A DNA stretch of 64,000 nt from an uncultured Bacteroidota bacterium (GCA_903887415.1 CAISPO010000044.1:62001-126000), one strand, 5' to 3'; positions 53,015 through 63,885 are shown, counted from the stretch's first letter. The notes: generated from the letters alone by a model not told the origin. Made by a program: numbers and translations.

Positions 53015-54391
53015 TTACGGGAATACGATGCCATCGTATTTATTCACATCCGTATAAGGGATAGTGGAGTGATAGTAGGCATTGATCGTCTTGATTATTT
53101 CATTAGCAACCAGGGCATAGCCACGCGGTGTAAGGTGTACGCCATCCAAAGAGAATGCGCCGCCGGTCACAAATTGCGCATTGTAATTGATGCCATTGTA
53201 TGCGAAACCGGATGCAACAGTACCCAAGTATGTGTGCATGTCCACATACGCCAGGTGATACTTAACCGCTTCTTGTTGAATAAATCCATTGAACTTGTCA
53301 GTAGCCGTCCTGATAAACTGGAGCTCATCGGTAGTAAGTACATATTGTTTAGGAATAGGCGTAGTACTACCCCAACCCAGGCAAGTGAAGTTCATTTGAG
53401 GAGTAGAAAGCAAGATCAGCTCGCCTGTTACTGCCTGGCGTGTGTTGCCTGCATTATCCTGTATGATAAAATAGTTATACCCTATATGGAAGCCGATATT
53501 GGGGAACGAAGGGCGCCAGAATGCATTTAATGAGTCCGCCTGTGTTTGCCTGGCGAGATATAAGCCGTCGGCAGGTATTTCAGTAAAGAAAGGAACAGTA
53601 GTTACGTCAGGAATATTAATAAGCGCTCCGCTTGCACCGGTGCTGGTAGCCACTCTTAAAGCTGAATCATACAGCGTCTCGAACACATAGGTTGGCGTTA
53701 TGTCGCTCGTGTTGTAGAGATTGCCAAATACCGGGGAAGCGCTATCGGCGCCATGGCCCTGGCCGCCTGCTGTAGCATAGCCCAAAACATCATTTGCTCC
53801 CAGCCACATGGTGAAAAAGGTAGGATACAGGTTATTGGCCATGTAAATAAGCTCGTCCATTGGCGTTCCCGCTGTGTTATGGTAGAACCTTGCAGCATAT
53901 GGGTTGAAGGTCGAATAGCCCGCAACCGGGTAGTCAGCAATACGGATACCCGGTACGCCGATATTGTTTATCTGCCCATGATTGGCAGGGCTTACATAGG
54001 CCACAGCATCGTCCGGGTCCTGGGAAAACCCGGGCACAGTCGTTGGCGCCAGGGAGCTGATACCGGTGCAGGTATCAGTACCTACTGCTAATATCAGCTT
54101 TGAAGAAGGATAACCATTATCACTGTGCAGCAGCGGCTGAATAAAAGGGCCCTTTGCAGCTTTGTCGCCGCTGATGGTTGTGAACTGCTCAAACAAACGC
54201 TCCGGGTAAGAGTTAACCTGGCCGCTAAGGGTAAGGCTGTTGTTGGCATAACCAGCGGTCAGGGAGTTACCTATGGCGAGATAGTTGGTAAAAGTTGCTG
54301 TACCAGGAGATACCGGGGCAGAGATCTTAACACTTGGCTTACATGCCGCAAACAGGAAGGCAACAGCGCCAATGATATATATCTTTCTCAT
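53015..54391 (-). CDS. SGNH/GDSL-hydrolase lipoprotein
   Basis: 458 aa. Lipoprotein signal MRKIYIIGAVAFLFAAC (lipobox FAAC). SGNH blocks: block I NYLAIGNSLTAGYAN (GNS in place of GDS, the Ser nucleophile kept), block III WLGANDVLG with the Asn, block V DGVHLTPRGYALVANEI with the Asp/His pair. The insert between blocks I and III is long. It is an outer-membrane esterase/lipase-like enzyme. It lies 24 bp after the FadL-like porin gene on the same strand, so lipid uptake and hydrolysis may be linked. Confidence 0.88.
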   Translation of the reverse strand: MRKIYIIGAVAFLFAACKPSVKISAPVSPGTATFTNYLAIGNSLTAGYANNSLTLSGQVNSYPERLFEQFTTISGDKAAKGPFIQPLLHSDNGYPSSKLILAVGTDTCTGISSLAPTTVPGFSQDPDDAVAYVSPANHGQINNIGVPGIRIADYPVAGYSTFNPYAARFYHNTAGTPMDELIYMANNLYPTFFTMWLGANDVLGYATAGGQGHGADSASPVFGNLYNTSDITPTYVFETLYDSALRVATSTGASGALINIPDVTTVPFFTEIPADGLYLARQTQADSLNAFWRPSFPNIGFHIGYNYFIIQDNAGNTRQAVTGELILLSTPQMNFTCLGWGSTTPIPKQYVLTTDELQFIRTATDKFNGFIQQEAVKYHLAYVDMHTYLGTVASGFAYNGINYNAQFVTGGAFSLDGVHLTPRGYALVANEIIKTINAYYHSTIPYTDVNKYDGIVFP

Positions 54392-54415
54392 CGTTTTACT
54401 TTTTTAGATCAGTTT

Positions 54416-55660
54416 TTAAAAGTTATAGTAAAGTGCAATCCCCGGGGTCACAGCCTGAGTCTGATACGTGCCGCTAAAACCACCAAAATTATAGTCACCC
54501 GCACGCTTAACTGTGGAAGTACCCTCAACGGCAGCAATTATAGTAAACCTTGGCATTGGCTTTACAGTTGCGCCGCAGGTAACCACATAACGGTTAGCAT
54601 CCGGAAGGTCAGGAGATACAAAACCATTTGTAACAGGTGTAGGATCGTAAGCAGCACCTGCCATTACAGCCACTACCTTGTTTATCTTATAGGTTGCGCC
54701 TATCCTTGGCGTAAAAGTATTTTGATAATGGCGGGGTGCATGTATATCCTGCAGCGTAGATGTATGCTGTGAAAAATTGAATCTCAGTGAATCGAATGAA
54801 TTCCATCCGGTATAATTAAGGTCAAACTGGAAAGTCCACCCGCCCATGCGGTAGCCTACACCAAACGAAACAACCTGCGGCACAGGAAGCTGAGAGTCAA
54901 ATTTAGTATTCGGGAATGAATCACGCAGGGATGTTGGCACTGTGAAATTTGCAGATCCGCCGCTGATGCTCATATTTACCTGCGAACGGTAAGTAAGGCC
55001 AAACTGCAATTCGTCGCTCAATTTGAACTGCGCGCCAACATTAAAGCCAACTCCGTTTGCATTGCCGCTCAGCTTTGCCTGGCCATCATCATAGCCTGGG
55101 CCCAATGTGCTGTGAACGGGCATAGCCTCAGAAAAATTCAGCGATCCTATTCCGTAAACGAACCCTGCGCCTACAGAAAGGAAGTCACTTATTTTATAAG
55201 CTATTGTGGGCTGAAAGAATACTGTTTTGAGCGTTATGGACTGCACAAGGTATTTGCCCAGCCAGTTAGTGCCCCAGTCGAGGCCGCTGCCTGCAGGCGT
55301 GTATATGCCCAGGCCTAATGCTATCCTGCTGTTTTCCTGTACCAATCCGCCAACATATACGTTGAATGGAGTGAACGTTTGCGGGTTTGTCCGCACGCTG
55401 GTAGGAGTAGTGCCGGAATTCTCCTGGTTGCCAAAAGCCGTAGAAGGCATGATAGCGGAAACGCTCACGTAGGCCTGTATGCCTTTAAGCCGTGCAAGGC
55501 CGCCCGGGTTATAAAATATGGTTGAAGCATCCCATGGCCAGGCAGTGCCCGTACCGCCCATTGCAACCTGCCTCAGGCCTTCAAGATTGATCTGGTAGCC
55601 CGCACCGAAAGATGTCGCTGCCGACAATAAGAATGATGCTGCTAATAAGTGTTTCTTCAT
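54416..55660 (-). CDS. FadL/OmpP1/TodX-family outer-membrane transporter
   Basis: 414 aa. Signal peptide MKKHLLAASFLLSAATSFG. The mature start AGYQINLEGLRQVAMGGTGT, AWPWDASTIFYNPGGLARL is the FadL NPA/NPG-type plug. Barrel strands follow (VSVGAGFVYGIGSLNF, FGLTYRSQVNMSISGG, FGVGYRMGGWTFQFDLNYTG) and end in a Tyr/Phe-rich VTPGIALYYNF. It carries hydrophobic compounds across the outer membrane. Followed by the SGNH lipoprotein gene; the two are probably one operon. Confidence 0.92.
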   Translation of the reverse strand: MKKHLLAASFLLSAATSFGAGYQINLEGLRQVAMGGTGTAWPWDASTIFYNPGGLARLKGIQAYVSVSAIMPSTAFGNQENSGTTPTSVRTNPQTFTPFNVYVGGLVQENSRIALGLGIYTPAGSGLDWGTNWLGKYLVQSITLKTVFFQPTIAYKISDFLSVGAGFVYGIGSLNFSEAMPVHSTLGPGYDDGQAKLSGNANGVGFNVGAQFKLSDELQFGLTYRSQVNMSISGGSANFTVPTSLRDSFPNTKFDSQLPVPQVVSFGVGYRMGGWTFQFDLNYTGWNSFDSLRFNFSQHTSTLQDIHAPRHYQNTFTPRIGATYKINKVVAVMAGAAYDPTPVTNGFVSPDLPDANRYVVTCGATVKPMPRFTIIAAVEGTSTVKRAGDYNFGGFSGTYQTQAVTPGIALYYNF

Positions 55661-55821
55661 AAATTATGTTGTTAAAAAACTAAAATCAATTCAACAGGTA
55701 TCAGAATAATTGGGTTAAGGTAAAGCACAAAATTTCAAAATCCAAATCCCAAGGGCAAATTCCAAATCAGAAATTCCAAATTCCGAACTGAAATTTGGGG
55801 GAAAAGTGTCCGATTATGGCG

Positions 55822-56526
55822 TCAGGAAACAGCGATGCCGATGGTAGCGATACTGATTTTCACGTCTTTATGTGCCATTGATGCCAGCGCACAGGCTTCA
55901 AGCGTAGCCCCGGTCGTAAGCACGTCATCGCAAATTAAAATGTGCTTTCCGGCTAGCGCGGCATTTTCTTTGATCTTAAAAGCCCCGGCCATATTATCTA
56001 CCCGCTCTGCCCTGGTTTTGTGGGTCTGGCTTTCCGTATCCCTTACTCTGAGCAATATTTTGTCGGTGGCCGGCTTGTGCAGTGCCTCGCTCATACCTTC
56101 GGCTATCAGCATACTTTGGTTGTAGCCTCGTTTAGCCTGCTTGGCCGGATGCAGTGGGACCGGGATGATCATATCGACTGATGAGGCCCAACCAGCAGCT
56201 TGCAAGGAATGGCCGAAACGCTTACCAAGGTAGTAGCCTGTCTCTTTTTTGTCTTTGTACTTAAGTCCGTGGATCAGATGCTGCAACAGCCCGTCATTGG
56301 TGAAATAAGCGAATGAGGTAGCATGAGCAAAAGGTATCCGGCCTGCAAACCGTAGCTCGGTTTCATTTTCGGGGATATGATGATAATTAGTTTCGGGTAC
56401 CTCCAGCGCACAACTAATGCACAATACTTCCTCGGCTGCCAGCAATGGCTTGCCGCACCCCTCGCACAGGCGGGGATAGAATAGGTGGACGAGGCCATGA
56501 GTGAGGTCTTTGAGGAGCGAGGACAT
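55822..56526 (-). CDS. comF: ComF-family phosphoribosyltransferase-like protein
   Basis: 234 aa. The N-terminal zinc ribbon reads LCEGCGKPLLAAEEVLCISC. The PRTase part has HGLKYKDKKETGYYLGKRFG, DMIIPVPLHPAKQAKRGYNQ, SQTHKTRAERVDNMAGAFKI, and the PRPP-binding loop HILICDDVLTTGATLEACAL. ComF helps DNA uptake in competent bacteria and is also found in non-competent ones. Complete and normal length. Nothing nearby suggests a competence operon. Confidence 0.93.
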   Translation of the reverse strand: MSSLLKDLTHGLVHLFYPRLCEGCGKPLLAAEEVLCISCALEVPETNYHHIPENETELRFAGRIPFAHATSFAYFTNDGLLQHLIHGLKYKDKKETGYYLGKRFGHSLQAAGWASSVDMIIPVPLHPAKQAKRGYNQSMLIAEGMSEALHKPATDKILLRVRDTESQTHKTRAERVDNMAGAFKIKENAALAGKHILICDDVLTTGATLEACALASMAHKDVKISIATIGIAVS

Positions 56527-56553
56527 TTTTAGAGTTATGTAGTAAAAATAACA

Positions 56554-56575
56554 AACCCTGCCAAAAAGCAGGGTT
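56554..56575 (-). terminator. gcvP terminator
   Basis: AACCCTGC at 56554-56561 and GCAGGGTT at 56568-56575 with a 6-base loop. Read on the minus strand it is followed by a T-rich stretch. It lies 50 bp after the gcvP stop. Confidence 0.75.
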
Positions 56576-56624
56576 CATTTTCAAATTTGCATATTTTCAT
56601 CCCAATAGCCATCGGGACATTACC

Positions 56625-59522
56625 TCACGCTTCCGCATAAGACTCAGTAGGCTCACAAGTGCATACCAGATTGCGGTCGCCGTAGGTGTTGTTTACACGC
56701 GATACCGATGGCCAGAACTTGTTGTGCTTCACCCAGTGCAGCGGGAAGGCTGCCTGCTGGCGGCTGTATTTATGGTTCCACTCATCGGCAGTGATAACAG
56801 CCTGGGTGTGTGGTGCATTTTTCAGTGCGTTGTCGTGCTTGTCGGCGCGGCCGTCTTCTATGTCGCGGATCTCCTGGCGGATGGCCAGCATGGCTTCGCA
56901 GAAGCGGTCGAGCTCGGCTTTGTCTTCGCTTTCCGTGGGCTCTATCATCAGTGTACCCGGCACAGGGAAGCTCATGGTAGGTGCATGGAAACCAAAGTCT
57001 ATAAGGCGCTTTGCTACATCTTCAGCTTCTATCTCCGCGCTCTTTTTGTACGGGCGCAGGTCAACGATGAACTCATGCGCGCAGGTGCCACCATGGCCTG
57101 TATAAAGAATGTCGAAATCATCCTGCAGGCGGGAGCGCATGTAGTTGGCGTTCAGTATTGCATACTCAGTAGCAAGACGCACACCTCTTGATCCCAGCAT
57201 ACGTATGTAGCCGTAAGAAATGAGCAGAATGCTTGCTGAGCCGAAGGGCGCTGCTGAAACAGCCTCACCCCGGCCCTCTCCCAGGGAGAGGGAGGTGTTA
57301 CCTGCATTGTTCATTACATGACCTGGAAGGAATGGCTCCAGGTGTTTCTTCACACAGATGGGACCCATGCCGGGGCCGCCGCCGCCGTGCGGTATGGAGA
57401 AGGTCTTGTGAAGGTTCAGGTGGCAAACGTCTGCGCCAATGAGGCCGGGGGCTGTAAGCCCCACCTGTGCATTCATATTTGCGCCATCCATATATACCTG
57501 CCCGCCATGCTGGTGTATAATGTTGGTAATATCCTTTATCGATTCTTCGTAGATACCGTATGTAGAGGGATAAGTGATCATGATGCCTGCAAGGTTGGCG
57601 GCATGCAGCTCTGCTTTTACTTTCAGGTCGTGTATGTCCACATAGCCATTGTCGTGGGCTTTTACCACTACTACCTTGTACCCTACCATTACTGCGCTGG
57701 CAGGGTTGGTGCCGTGAGCGGAGATAGGTATGAGGATCACGTTGCGGTGGCCTTCGTTGCGGCTGTGGTGGTAACCACGAATAGCCAGCAGCCCGGCATA
57801 TTCGCCCTGTGCGCCACTGTTGGGCTGCAGGCTGCAGGCATCGAATGCGGTTATTTCGCAGAGGTATTCAGAAAGCTCTTTTGCGATCTGCAGGTAGCCC
57901 GCGCACTGGTCTAGCGGTGCAAAGGGGTGCATTTTGCTCCAATGGGCCCAGCTAAGCGGCATCATTTCTGTTGCTGCGTTGAGCTTCATGGTGCAGGAGC
58001 CCAGGGAGATCATGCTGGTGTTAAGGCTGAGGTCTTTATTTTCCAGCATCTTTATATAGCGCATCATCTGTGTCTCGCTGTGATGGCTGTTGAACACCTG
58101 GTGTTTCAGGAATTCGCTGGTGCGGGTAAGGGAAGTTGGGATGTGCGTCAGCGCTATATTGTCATCCATTTCGAACGTAACAGGTTCATCGGGATTGGCG
58201 AATACAGAAAGAATATCCAGCAGGTCAATGGTGGTAGTTGTTTCGTCAAGCGAGATACCAACAATATTTCCCGGGTGGTAGCAGAAGTTAATACCACGCG
58301 CCTCTGATACCCTGCGTGTGGTCTCCACATCGTCAACGGTAACAGTAATGGTATCAAAATAAGCCTTACTGCGCACACTCACACCGGCTTCGGTCAACGC
58401 CTCTGCCAAAGACTGCGTAAGTGCGGCAACACGCTTGGCTATATTCGTCAGCCCGTCCGGACCGTGATATACAGCATACATGGCGGCTATATTTGCCAGA
58501 AGCGCTTGTGCAGTGCAAATGTTGGATGTCGCTTTTTCTCTTTTTATGTGCTGCTCACGGGTGCCCAACGCCATGCGCAATGCACGGTTTCCTGCGGCAT
58601 CGATGCTTACGCCTATGAGCCGGCCAGGTATAAGGCGCTTGAAATCATCTTTTGTAGCAAAGAAAGCAGCGTGAGGACCGCCATAACCCAACGGTACGCC
58701 AAAACGCTGTGCAGAGCCGAGGGCGACATCAGCGCCCATCTCGCCCGGAGGTGTAAGCAGCGTAAGCGCAAGCAGATCGGTAGCCATAGCCACATAACCA
58801 CCAGCCTCATGCATAGTAGCTATGAAACCACGATAATCTTCCACTTCACCCTTGGCGGTTGGGTACTGTACCAATCCACCAAAATAAGTAGTATCAATAT
58901 CGGCAATGCGATAGTCACCGTAAACCACTTCTATACCCAGGGGCGCGGCGCGGGTAGCAACCACATCTTTAGTTTGTGCAAACACATCATGGTCAACAAA
59001 AAACTTCGGGCGCTCAGGGGCGCTGGTATCTTTGTTCAGCGCATGAAAGAACATGTTCATTGCCTCTGCAGCAGCGGTAGCCTCATCCAGCAGCGATGCA
59101 TTGGTAATGGGCAAAGCGGTGAGGTCGCTCACTATTGTCTGGAAGTTGAGCAGGCTCTCTAGGCGGCCCTGGCTTATTTCGGCCTGGTATGGCGTGTACT
59201 GTGTGTACCATCCCGGGTTCTCGAAAACATTGCGCAGTATCACGCTTGGGGTATGCGTATCATAGTAGCCCTGGCCAATATAGCTTTTGAACGGCTTATT
59301 TTTCTGAGAAGTCTCTTTAAGGCCGTGCAGGTATTCTGCTTCACTCACGCCTTCCGGGATGCGCAGCTTGTGGTTCATGCGGATGGATGCAGGAACAGTG
59401 CGGTTTATGAGCTCTTCCATGCCATCTACCCCTATAGCCTGGAGCATATCCTGTGTATCCTGCACACCGGGGCCTATATGCCGGTGAGTAAATTCTTCGT
59501 TTTGAATGGAAAACAAATTCAT
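56625..59522 (-). CDS. gcvP: Glycine dehydrogenase (P-protein of the glycine cleavage system), with repeat-derived insertion
   Basis: 965 aa from the ATG at 59522 ([19 protein letters not shown]). Single-chain P-protein with two PLP-fold halves. The N-terminal half has [20 protein letters not shown] and [16 protein letters not shown]. The C-terminal half has [30 protein letters not shown], and the PLP lysine motif [20 protein letters not shown]. It decarboxylates glycine and passes the aminomethyl group to GcvH. Odd feature: between PGHVMN and [16 protein letters not shown] lies [13 protein letters not shown], encoded by a family B palindromic repeat (57263-57297) in frame. gcvT and gcvH are not nearby. 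Confidence 0.97.
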   Translation of the reverse strand: MNLFSIQNEEFTHRHIGPGVQDTQDMLQAIGVDGMEELINRTVPASIRMNHKLRIPEGVSEAEYLHGLKETSQKNKPFKSYIGQGYYDTHTPSVILRNVFENPGWYTQYTPYQAEISQGRLESLLNFQTIVSDLTALPITNASLLDEATAAAEAMNMFFHALNKDTSAPERPKFFVDHDVFAQTKDVVATRAAPLGIEVVYGDYRIADIDTTYFGGLVQYPTAKGEVEDYRGFIATMHEAGGYVAMATDLLALTLLTPPGEMGADVALGSAQRFGVPLGYGGPHAAFFATKDDFKRLIPGRLIGVSIDAAGNRALRMALGTREQHIKREKATSNICTAQALLANIAAMYAVYHGPDGLTNIAKRVAALTQSLAEALTEAGVSVRSKAYFDTITVTVDDVETTRRVSEARGINFCYHPGNIVGISLDETTTTIDLLDILSVFANPDEPVTFEMDDNIALTHIPTSLTRTSEFLKHQVFNSHHSETQMMRYIKMLENKDLSLNTSMISLGSCTMKLNAATEMMPLSWAHWSKMHPFAPLDQCAGYLQIAKELSEYLCEITAFDACSLQPNSGAQGEYAGLLAIRGYHHSRNEGHRNVILIPISAHGTNPASAVMVGYKVVVVKAHDNGYVDIHDLKVKAELHAANLAGIMITYPSTYGIYEESIKDITNIIHQHGGQVYMDGANMNAQVGLTAPGLIGADVCHLNLHKTFSIPHGGGGPGMGPICVKKHLEPFLPGHVMNNAGNTSLSLGEGRGEAVSAAPFGSASILLISYGYIRMLGSRGVRLATEYAILNANYMRSRLQDDFDILYTGHGGTCAHEFIVDLRPYKKSAEIEAEDVAKRLIDFGFHAPTMSFPVPGTLMIEPTESEDKAELDRFCEAMLAIRQEIRDIEDGRADKHDNALKNAPHTQAVITADEWNHKYSRQQAAFPLHWVKHNKFWPSVSRVNNTYGDRNLVCTCEPTESYAEA
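57263..57297. repeat. Family B palindromic repeat inside gcvP
   Basis: CCTCACCCCGGCCCTCTCCC, then AGGGAGAGGGAGGTG. The same kind of hairpin occurs in spacers at 15461, 29561, 39321 and 40101. Here it is translated without a frame break as part of a loop of the P-protein. Confidence 0.75.
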
Positions 59523-59567
59523 AAAATGGAATAAAGTATTTGTTAGTATTTTTTGTCTAAAGAAGTG

Positions 59568-59575
59568 CAAAGATA
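59568..59575 (-). promoter_or_regulatory. gcvP -7 element
   Basis: TATCTTTG on the minus strand, matching TAnnTTTG, 46 bp before the gcvP ATG. A good -33 TTG is not seen at the usual distance. Confidence 0.45.
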
Positions 59576-59674
59576 AATTAAATACAGTAATTGATAAGAC
59601 GCATAATAATTATTGCCATTAAACAGGGTTGCCCATGCCCAAAGATGTGAAACGCCTTACGCTACAGAAAAGTT

Positions 59675-59682
59675 TATATTTG
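59675..59682 (+). promoter_or_regulatory. gmd -7 element
   Basis: TATATTTG at 59675-59682, matching TAnnTTTG, only 14 bp before the gmd ATG, so the leader would be very short. No clear -33 element. Confidence 0.4.
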
Positions 59683-59696
59683 CCAAAATTTACCTG

Positions 59697-60809
59697 ATGA
59701 AGAAAGCCCTGATAACAGGCATAACGGGACAAGACGGCGCCTACCTTGCCGAACTACTGCTGGGCAAGGGGTATGAGGTACATGGCGTGAAGCGGCGCAC
59801 ATCACTGATAAATACCGGCCGTATAGATCATTTGTATAAAGACCTGCACGAAAAAGACGTCAGGTTCATGCTCCATTACGGCGATCTTACCGATTCTACC
59901 AATATAATCCGCATCATACAGGAAGTGCAGCCTGATGAGATATACAACCTGGGCGCTATGAGCCATGTGCAGGTGAGCTTTGAGGAGCCGGAATATGTAG
60001 CTAATACCGACGCAACCGGTACCCTGCGTATTTTGGAAGCGATCCGCATATTGGGGCTGGAGAAAAAAACCCGGATATACCAGGCATCAACTTCTGAGCT
60101 CTATGGTAAAGTACAGGCGGTGCCGCAAAATGAGACGACTCCCTTTTATCCACGCTCGCCATATGGTGTGGCGAAACTATACGCATACTGGATCACCGTA
60201 AATTACCGGGAAGCATACGGCATGTATGCCTGCAACGGCATTTTATTTAACCATGAGAGCCCGCTACGCGGAGAAACTTTTGTAACCAGGAAGATAACAC
60301 GGGGTATAGCTGAAATAGTGCTGGGGCTGAAGAATAAGCTATGGCTGGGCAACCTGGGCGCAAAGCGCGACTGGGGCCATGCCAAAGACTATGTGGAGGC
60401 TATGTGGCTGATGCTACAGCAGCCGGAACCGGAAGACTTTGTTATAGCTACCGGCGTTACTACTTCGGTGCGTGACTTCGTGAAACTCGCATTCGCACAT
60501 GCGGGTGTAGAGGTAGGTTTTCAGGGTACGGGCGAAAAAGAACAGGGTATTGTAACCAAAGTATTGAACCCGGAATGTAAAGTAACTGTAGGCGATGTGG
60601 TGGTAGAAGTAGATAAGCGTTACTTCCGTCCCACAGAAGTGGACCTGCTGCTGGGCGATGCTACTAAGGCAAAGGAAAAAATGGGCTGGGTACCCAAATA
60701 TACACTCGACGAACTGGCCAAAGAAATGGTGCTCTCGGATATTGCACATTTCCGGAAAGAAGTGCTGCTCAATGAATCGGGCTACCGCACCTTAAATCAA
60801 TATGAGTAA
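59697..60809 (+). CDS. gmd: GDP-mannose 4,6-dehydratase
   Basis: 370 aa from the ATG at 59697 ([20 protein letters not shown]); the open frame upstream is not family sequence. SDR fold: [13 protein letters not shown](P) loop, [42 protein letters not shown], catalytic STSELYGK and [10 protein letters not shown] (YxxxK), [20 protein letters not shown]. It turns GDP-mannose into GDP-4-keto-6-deoxymannose, the first step to GDP-L-fucose. Its stop overlaps the ATG of the next gene by one base, so the two steps are coupled. Confidence 0.97.
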   Translation: MKKALITGITGQDGAYLAELLLGKGYEVHGVKRRTSLINTGRIDHLYKDLHEKDVRFMLHYGDLTDSTNIIRIIQEVQPDEIYNLGAMSHVQVSFEEPEYVANTDATGTLRILEAIRILGLEKKTRIYQASTSELYGKVQAVPQNETTPFYPRSPYGVAKLYAYWITVNYREAYGMYACNGILFNHESPLRGETFVTRKITRGIAEIVLGLKNKLWLGNLGAKRDWGHAKDYVEAMWLMLQQPEPEDFVIATGVTTSVRDFVKLAFAHAGVEVGFQGTGEKEQGIVTKVLNPECKVTVGDVVVEVDKRYFRPTEVDLLLGDATKAKEKMGWVPKYTLDELAKEMVLSDIAHFRKEVLLNESGYRTLNQYE

Positions 60810-61738
60810 TGGAGTCAGGAGGTAAAATTTTTGTGGCGGGGCACAGAGGCATGGTGGGCGCTGCTATCGTACGGAAGCTGCAAAGTGAGGGTCATCAAAA
60901 CATCATTACGCGTACCTCAAAAGAGCTGGACCTGAGAAACCAGGCTGCTGTAAATGATTTTTTTGCCAAAGAACAGCCGGAATATGTGTTTGTTGCTGCT
61001 GCCAAGGTGGGCGGCATATTGGCCAACAATACTTACCGTGCCGAGTTCTTATACGACAACCTGATCATAGAGACCAACCTGATACACGCGGCTTATACCG
61101 CCAAGGTGAAAAAAATGCTGTTCCTGGGCAGCTCCTGCATATACCCAAAACTGGCCCCGCAGCCGCTGAAAGAAGAATACCTGCTCACCGGCCTGCTGGA
61201 AGAAACCAATGAACCTTATGCCATAGCCAAAATAGCCGGCATAAAGCTGTGCGAGGCCTACCGCGACCAGTATGGGTGCAACTTTATCTCTGGCATGCCT
61301 ACCAACTTATACGGACAGGGCGATAACTACAACCTGCAAAACTCACACGTCATACCTGCATTGCTGCGCAAGTTTCATGAGGCAAAGAAAAGTGGCAGCG
61401 CATTTACGGAAATATGGGGATCTGGCTCACCTTTACGGGAGTTCATGTTTGTTGATGATCTTGCCGATGCTTGCTTTTTCCTGATGCAGGAATACAATGA
61501 TAAGCTGTTTGTGAACATTGGCACCGGCGAGGAAATTACGATAAAGGACCTTGCCTTATTGGTGAAGGAAGTAGTTGGCTATACGGGCGAAATAAAATTT
61601 GACGCCACCAAACCAGACGGTACTCCCCGCAAGCTCATGGATAGCTCCCGCCTTCATGCAATGGGTTGGAAACATAGTACCAGCCTGCGCGATGGACTTA
61701 CAAAGGCTTATGGCTATTTTAAGGAGGAGAATGAATAG
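60809..61738 (+). CDS. fcl: GDP-L-fucose synthase
   Basis: 309 aa. [20 protein letters not shown] with the nucleotide loop GHRGMVG, then [40 protein letters not shown], and [15 protein letters not shown] with the YxxxK pair. [20 protein letters not shown] and [17 protein letters not shown] follow. It epimerises and reduces GDP-4-keto-6-deoxymannose to GDP-L-fucose with NADPH. The gene overlaps gmd at TAATG. The product likely feeds the surface glycans made by the nearby glycosyltransferase and flippase, which is inference. Confidence 0.97.
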   Translation: MESGGKIFVAGHRGMVGAAIVRKLQSEGHQNIITRTSKELDLRNQAAVNDFFAKEQPEYVFVAAAKVGGILANNTYRAEFLYDNLIIETNLIHAAYTAKVKKMLFLGSSCIYPKLAPQPLKEEYLLTGLLEETNEPYAIAKIAGIKLCEAYRDQYGCNFISGMPTNLYGQGDNYNLQNSHVIPALLRKFHEAKKSGSAFTEIWGSGSPLREFMFVDDLADACFFLMQEYNDKLFVNIGTGEEITIKDLALLVKEVVGYTGEIKFDATKPDGTPRKLMDSSRLHAMGWKHSTSLRDGLTKAYGYFKEENE

Positions 61739-61780
61739 GTGAAGCCGTTATCGGGGCTTTATAAACCGTACTAGATTGCA

Positions 61781-61863
61781 CGAGTCAACCACCCCGGCCT
61801 GAAAACACTGCTTCGCTATTTTTTCAGGCGCGCCCCTCCTAAAAACAGGAGGGGAGGTATAAC
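61781..61863. repeat. Dispersed repeat family A, copy 4, opposite orientation
   Basis: CGAGTCAACCACCCCGGCCT, a stem around GAAAACACTGCTTCGCTATT, then GCGCCCCTCCTAAAAACAGG and AGGGGAGGT. It separates the fcl stop from the purH stop and may act as a terminator. Confidence 0.65.
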
Positions 61864-61944
61864 GCACCCTTATTTCGCAATAAATAACAACTGCCCTTTC
61901 ACATATTAACTACATGTGGGAAAGCCCCCTTTAGAGGTTTGGGG

Positions 61945-63459
61945 TTAATGCTTAAAATGCCGCAACCCCGTTATTACCATCGCCATATCGTGGTCTTTGC
62001 AAAACTGTATGCTGTCGTTATCCCGCACAGATCCACCGGGCTGAATTACTGCAGTTATGCCGGCCTCATGGGCAACAGTGACACAGTCGTTGAACGGAAA
62101 GAACGCATCGGATGCCATTACCGCGCCTTTTATGATAAAGCCAAATTGTTTTGACTTTTCTAAAGCCTGGCGGAGGGCATCTATACGGCTGGTTTGCCCG
62201 CAGCCCTTGCCTATAAGCTGCTTGTTTTTTACAATGGCTATCGCGTTTGATTTGAGATGCTTGCACACAATGTTGGCAAACAGCAGGTCTTCTTTCTCTG
62301 CTTCGCTGCTGTTTCTTGCACCAGCTTCTTTCCACTCCGCAAAGTTCTGGGTATCCGCGTCCTGAACGAGTATGCCATTGAGGATACGCTTGTATTCTTT
62401 GACAGGGTAGAACGGTTTTTTCTGGAGGAGCAGGTTACGGTTCTTCTTGCTCTTTAGTAATTCCAATGCGTCCTCTTCAAATTCCGGCGCTATAAGTATC
62501 TCGAAAAAGAGCTCGTTTATTTTTTGCGCCGCATCAATATCTATGGTCTGATTAGTGATAAGCACGCCACCAAATGCGCTCTCCGGGTCGCAGGCCAGGG
62601 CCGCTTCCCATGCATGGGTAAGATTGTCGCGCTCGGCTATGCCGCATACGTTGGTATGCTTGATGATAGCGAAAGCAGGCTTTGAAAATTCAGAAATGAT
62701 CTGGCAGGCTGCGTCTATGTCCACAAGGTTGTTGTAGGAAAGTTCTTTGCCATTCAGCTTTTCAAACATCGCATCAAGATCGCCATAAAAGGCAGCAGAC
62801 TGGTGCGGGTTTTCGCCGTAGCGCAGCGACTTTTCATTGCCGAATGAAAGCTGGTAAAGCCCTGTGGGGGATATTTGCGAGAAGTAGCTGGCTATGGCCA
62901 CATCATAATGCGCACACTCTGCAAACGCCAGCGCTGCAAAATGTTTGCGGTCGTGGAGTGATGTTACCCCATTTTGGGTTTCCAGTAGTTGCAGCAATTC
63001 ACCGTATTGATTACGGGATGCGACAATACATACATCATTAAAATTCTTGCCGGCCGCGCGTATCAGCGATACCCCGCCAATGTCTATTTTTTCTATGATC
63101 GCTTTTTCATCGGTGGTTTGTTTTACCGTCTCCTCAAACGGATACAAGTCAACGATCACCAGATCGAGCAAAGGAATTTCGTATTCCTTTATATGCTGCT
63201 GATCGTCTGCCAGGGCGCGCCGGGCGAGTATGCCGCCGAAAACCTTGGGGTGCAGCGTCTTCACACGGCCGCCAAGTATGGAAGGATAGCCGGTTACACT
63301 TTCCACGGAAGTACAGGGGATGCCAAGCTGCTCAATAAATGTTTGTGTGCCGCCGGTAGAATATAAGGCCACACCAAGGCTATGCAGTTTGCGCACAACA
63401 GGCTCAAGCCCGTCTTTATAGAATACAGAGATCAGCGCTGATTTTATGGTACAGTTCAT
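61945..63459 (-). CDS. purH: Bifunctional AICAR formyltransferase / IMP cyclohydrolase
   Basis: 504 aa from the ATG at 63459 (MNCTIKSALISVFYKDGLEP). N-terminal IMP cyclohydrolase (MGS-like): LHSLGVALYSTGGTQTFIEQ, VTGYPSILGGRVKTLHPKVF, DLVIVDLYPFEETV. C-terminal AICAR transformylase: YGENPHQSAAFYGDL, AFAIIKHTNVCGIAERDNLT, SEAEKEDLLFANIVCKHLKS, IGKGCGQTSRIDALRQAL, ASDAFFPFNDCVTVAHEAG. It carries out the last two steps of IMP synthesis. Complete and of normal length, and separated from neighbours by repeats. Confidence 0.97.
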   Translation of the reverse strand: MNCTIKSALISVFYKDGLEPVVRKLHSLGVALYSTGGTQTFIEQLGIPCTSVESVTGYPSILGGRVKTLHPKVFGGILARRALADDQQHIKEYEIPLLDLVIVDLYPFEETVKQTTDEKAIIEKIDIGGVSLIRAAGKNFNDVCIVASRNQYGELLQLLETQNGVTSLHDRKHFAALAFAECAHYDVAIASYFSQISPTGLYQLSFGNEKSLRYGENPHQSAAFYGDLDAMFEKLNGKELSYNNLVDIDAACQIISEFSKPAFAIIKHTNVCGIAERDNLTHAWEAALACDPESAFGGVLITNQTIDIDAAQKINELFFEILIAPEFEEDALELLKSKKNRNLLLQKKPFYPVKEYKRILNGILVQDADTQNFAEWKEAGARNSSEAEKEDLLFANIVCKHLKSNAIAIVKNKQLIGKGCGQTSRIDALRQALEKSKQFGFIIKGAVMASDAFFPFNDCVTVAHEAGITAVIQPGGSVRDNDSIQFCKDHDMAMVITGLRHFKH

Positions 63460-63545
63460 TTGGATTGCTATATTAAAGTAAGAGAAGTACCGGCAATAGG
63501 CGGGTACATGCAAGTATAAGAAGAATAAATGCGGTCAAAAAAAAT

Positions 63546-63683
63546 TTACCACCAGCGGTCGCCTGCATGGTAAGCGCCATGCCGTGGCACCCGCCTGTTG
63601 GTGCGCACACGCGGGCTGACACAACTGCCTAAATGCGCAAGAATGAGCAGGGCGGCGATTATTTTTACGAGTCTGTATTTCAT
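63546..63683 (-). CDS. Small lipoprotein (45 aa)
   Basis: From the ATG at 63683: MKYRLVKIIAALLILAHLGS then C, lipobox LGSC, and a short basic mature part (VSPRVRTNRRVPRHGAYHAG). A plausible tiny outer-membrane lipoprotein of unknown role. The frame also runs further upstream. A second, similar small lipoprotein begins at the right edge of the window. Confidence 0.55.
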   Translation of the reverse strand: MKYRLVKIIAALLILAHLGSCVSPRVRTNRRVPRHGAYHAGDRWW

Positions 63684-63735
63684 CTGCAATTTTTTTATTG
63701 TTACCTGCACGAAAATAGAAAACTCCATTCTACCT

Positions 63736-63756
63736 CATTCCGCTTTAGCCGGAATG
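63736..63756. terminator. Hairpin between two small lipoprotein genes
   Basis: CATTCCG, seven bases, CGGAATG. It lies after the stop of the right-edge lipoprotein gene on the minus strand. No strong T-run, so a weak terminator at best. Confidence 0.4.
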
Positions 63757-63885
63757 GCAGTTTCACCAAACATTTTAACAGGTTTAAAAGTAATAAAATC
63801 TTCTGTTTTACGAATAGAATTTTTCAAAAGGCAATAAGTTAGCCAACCGCTATGCGGGGCATCGCTATTGCAAATAAGGCATAAG

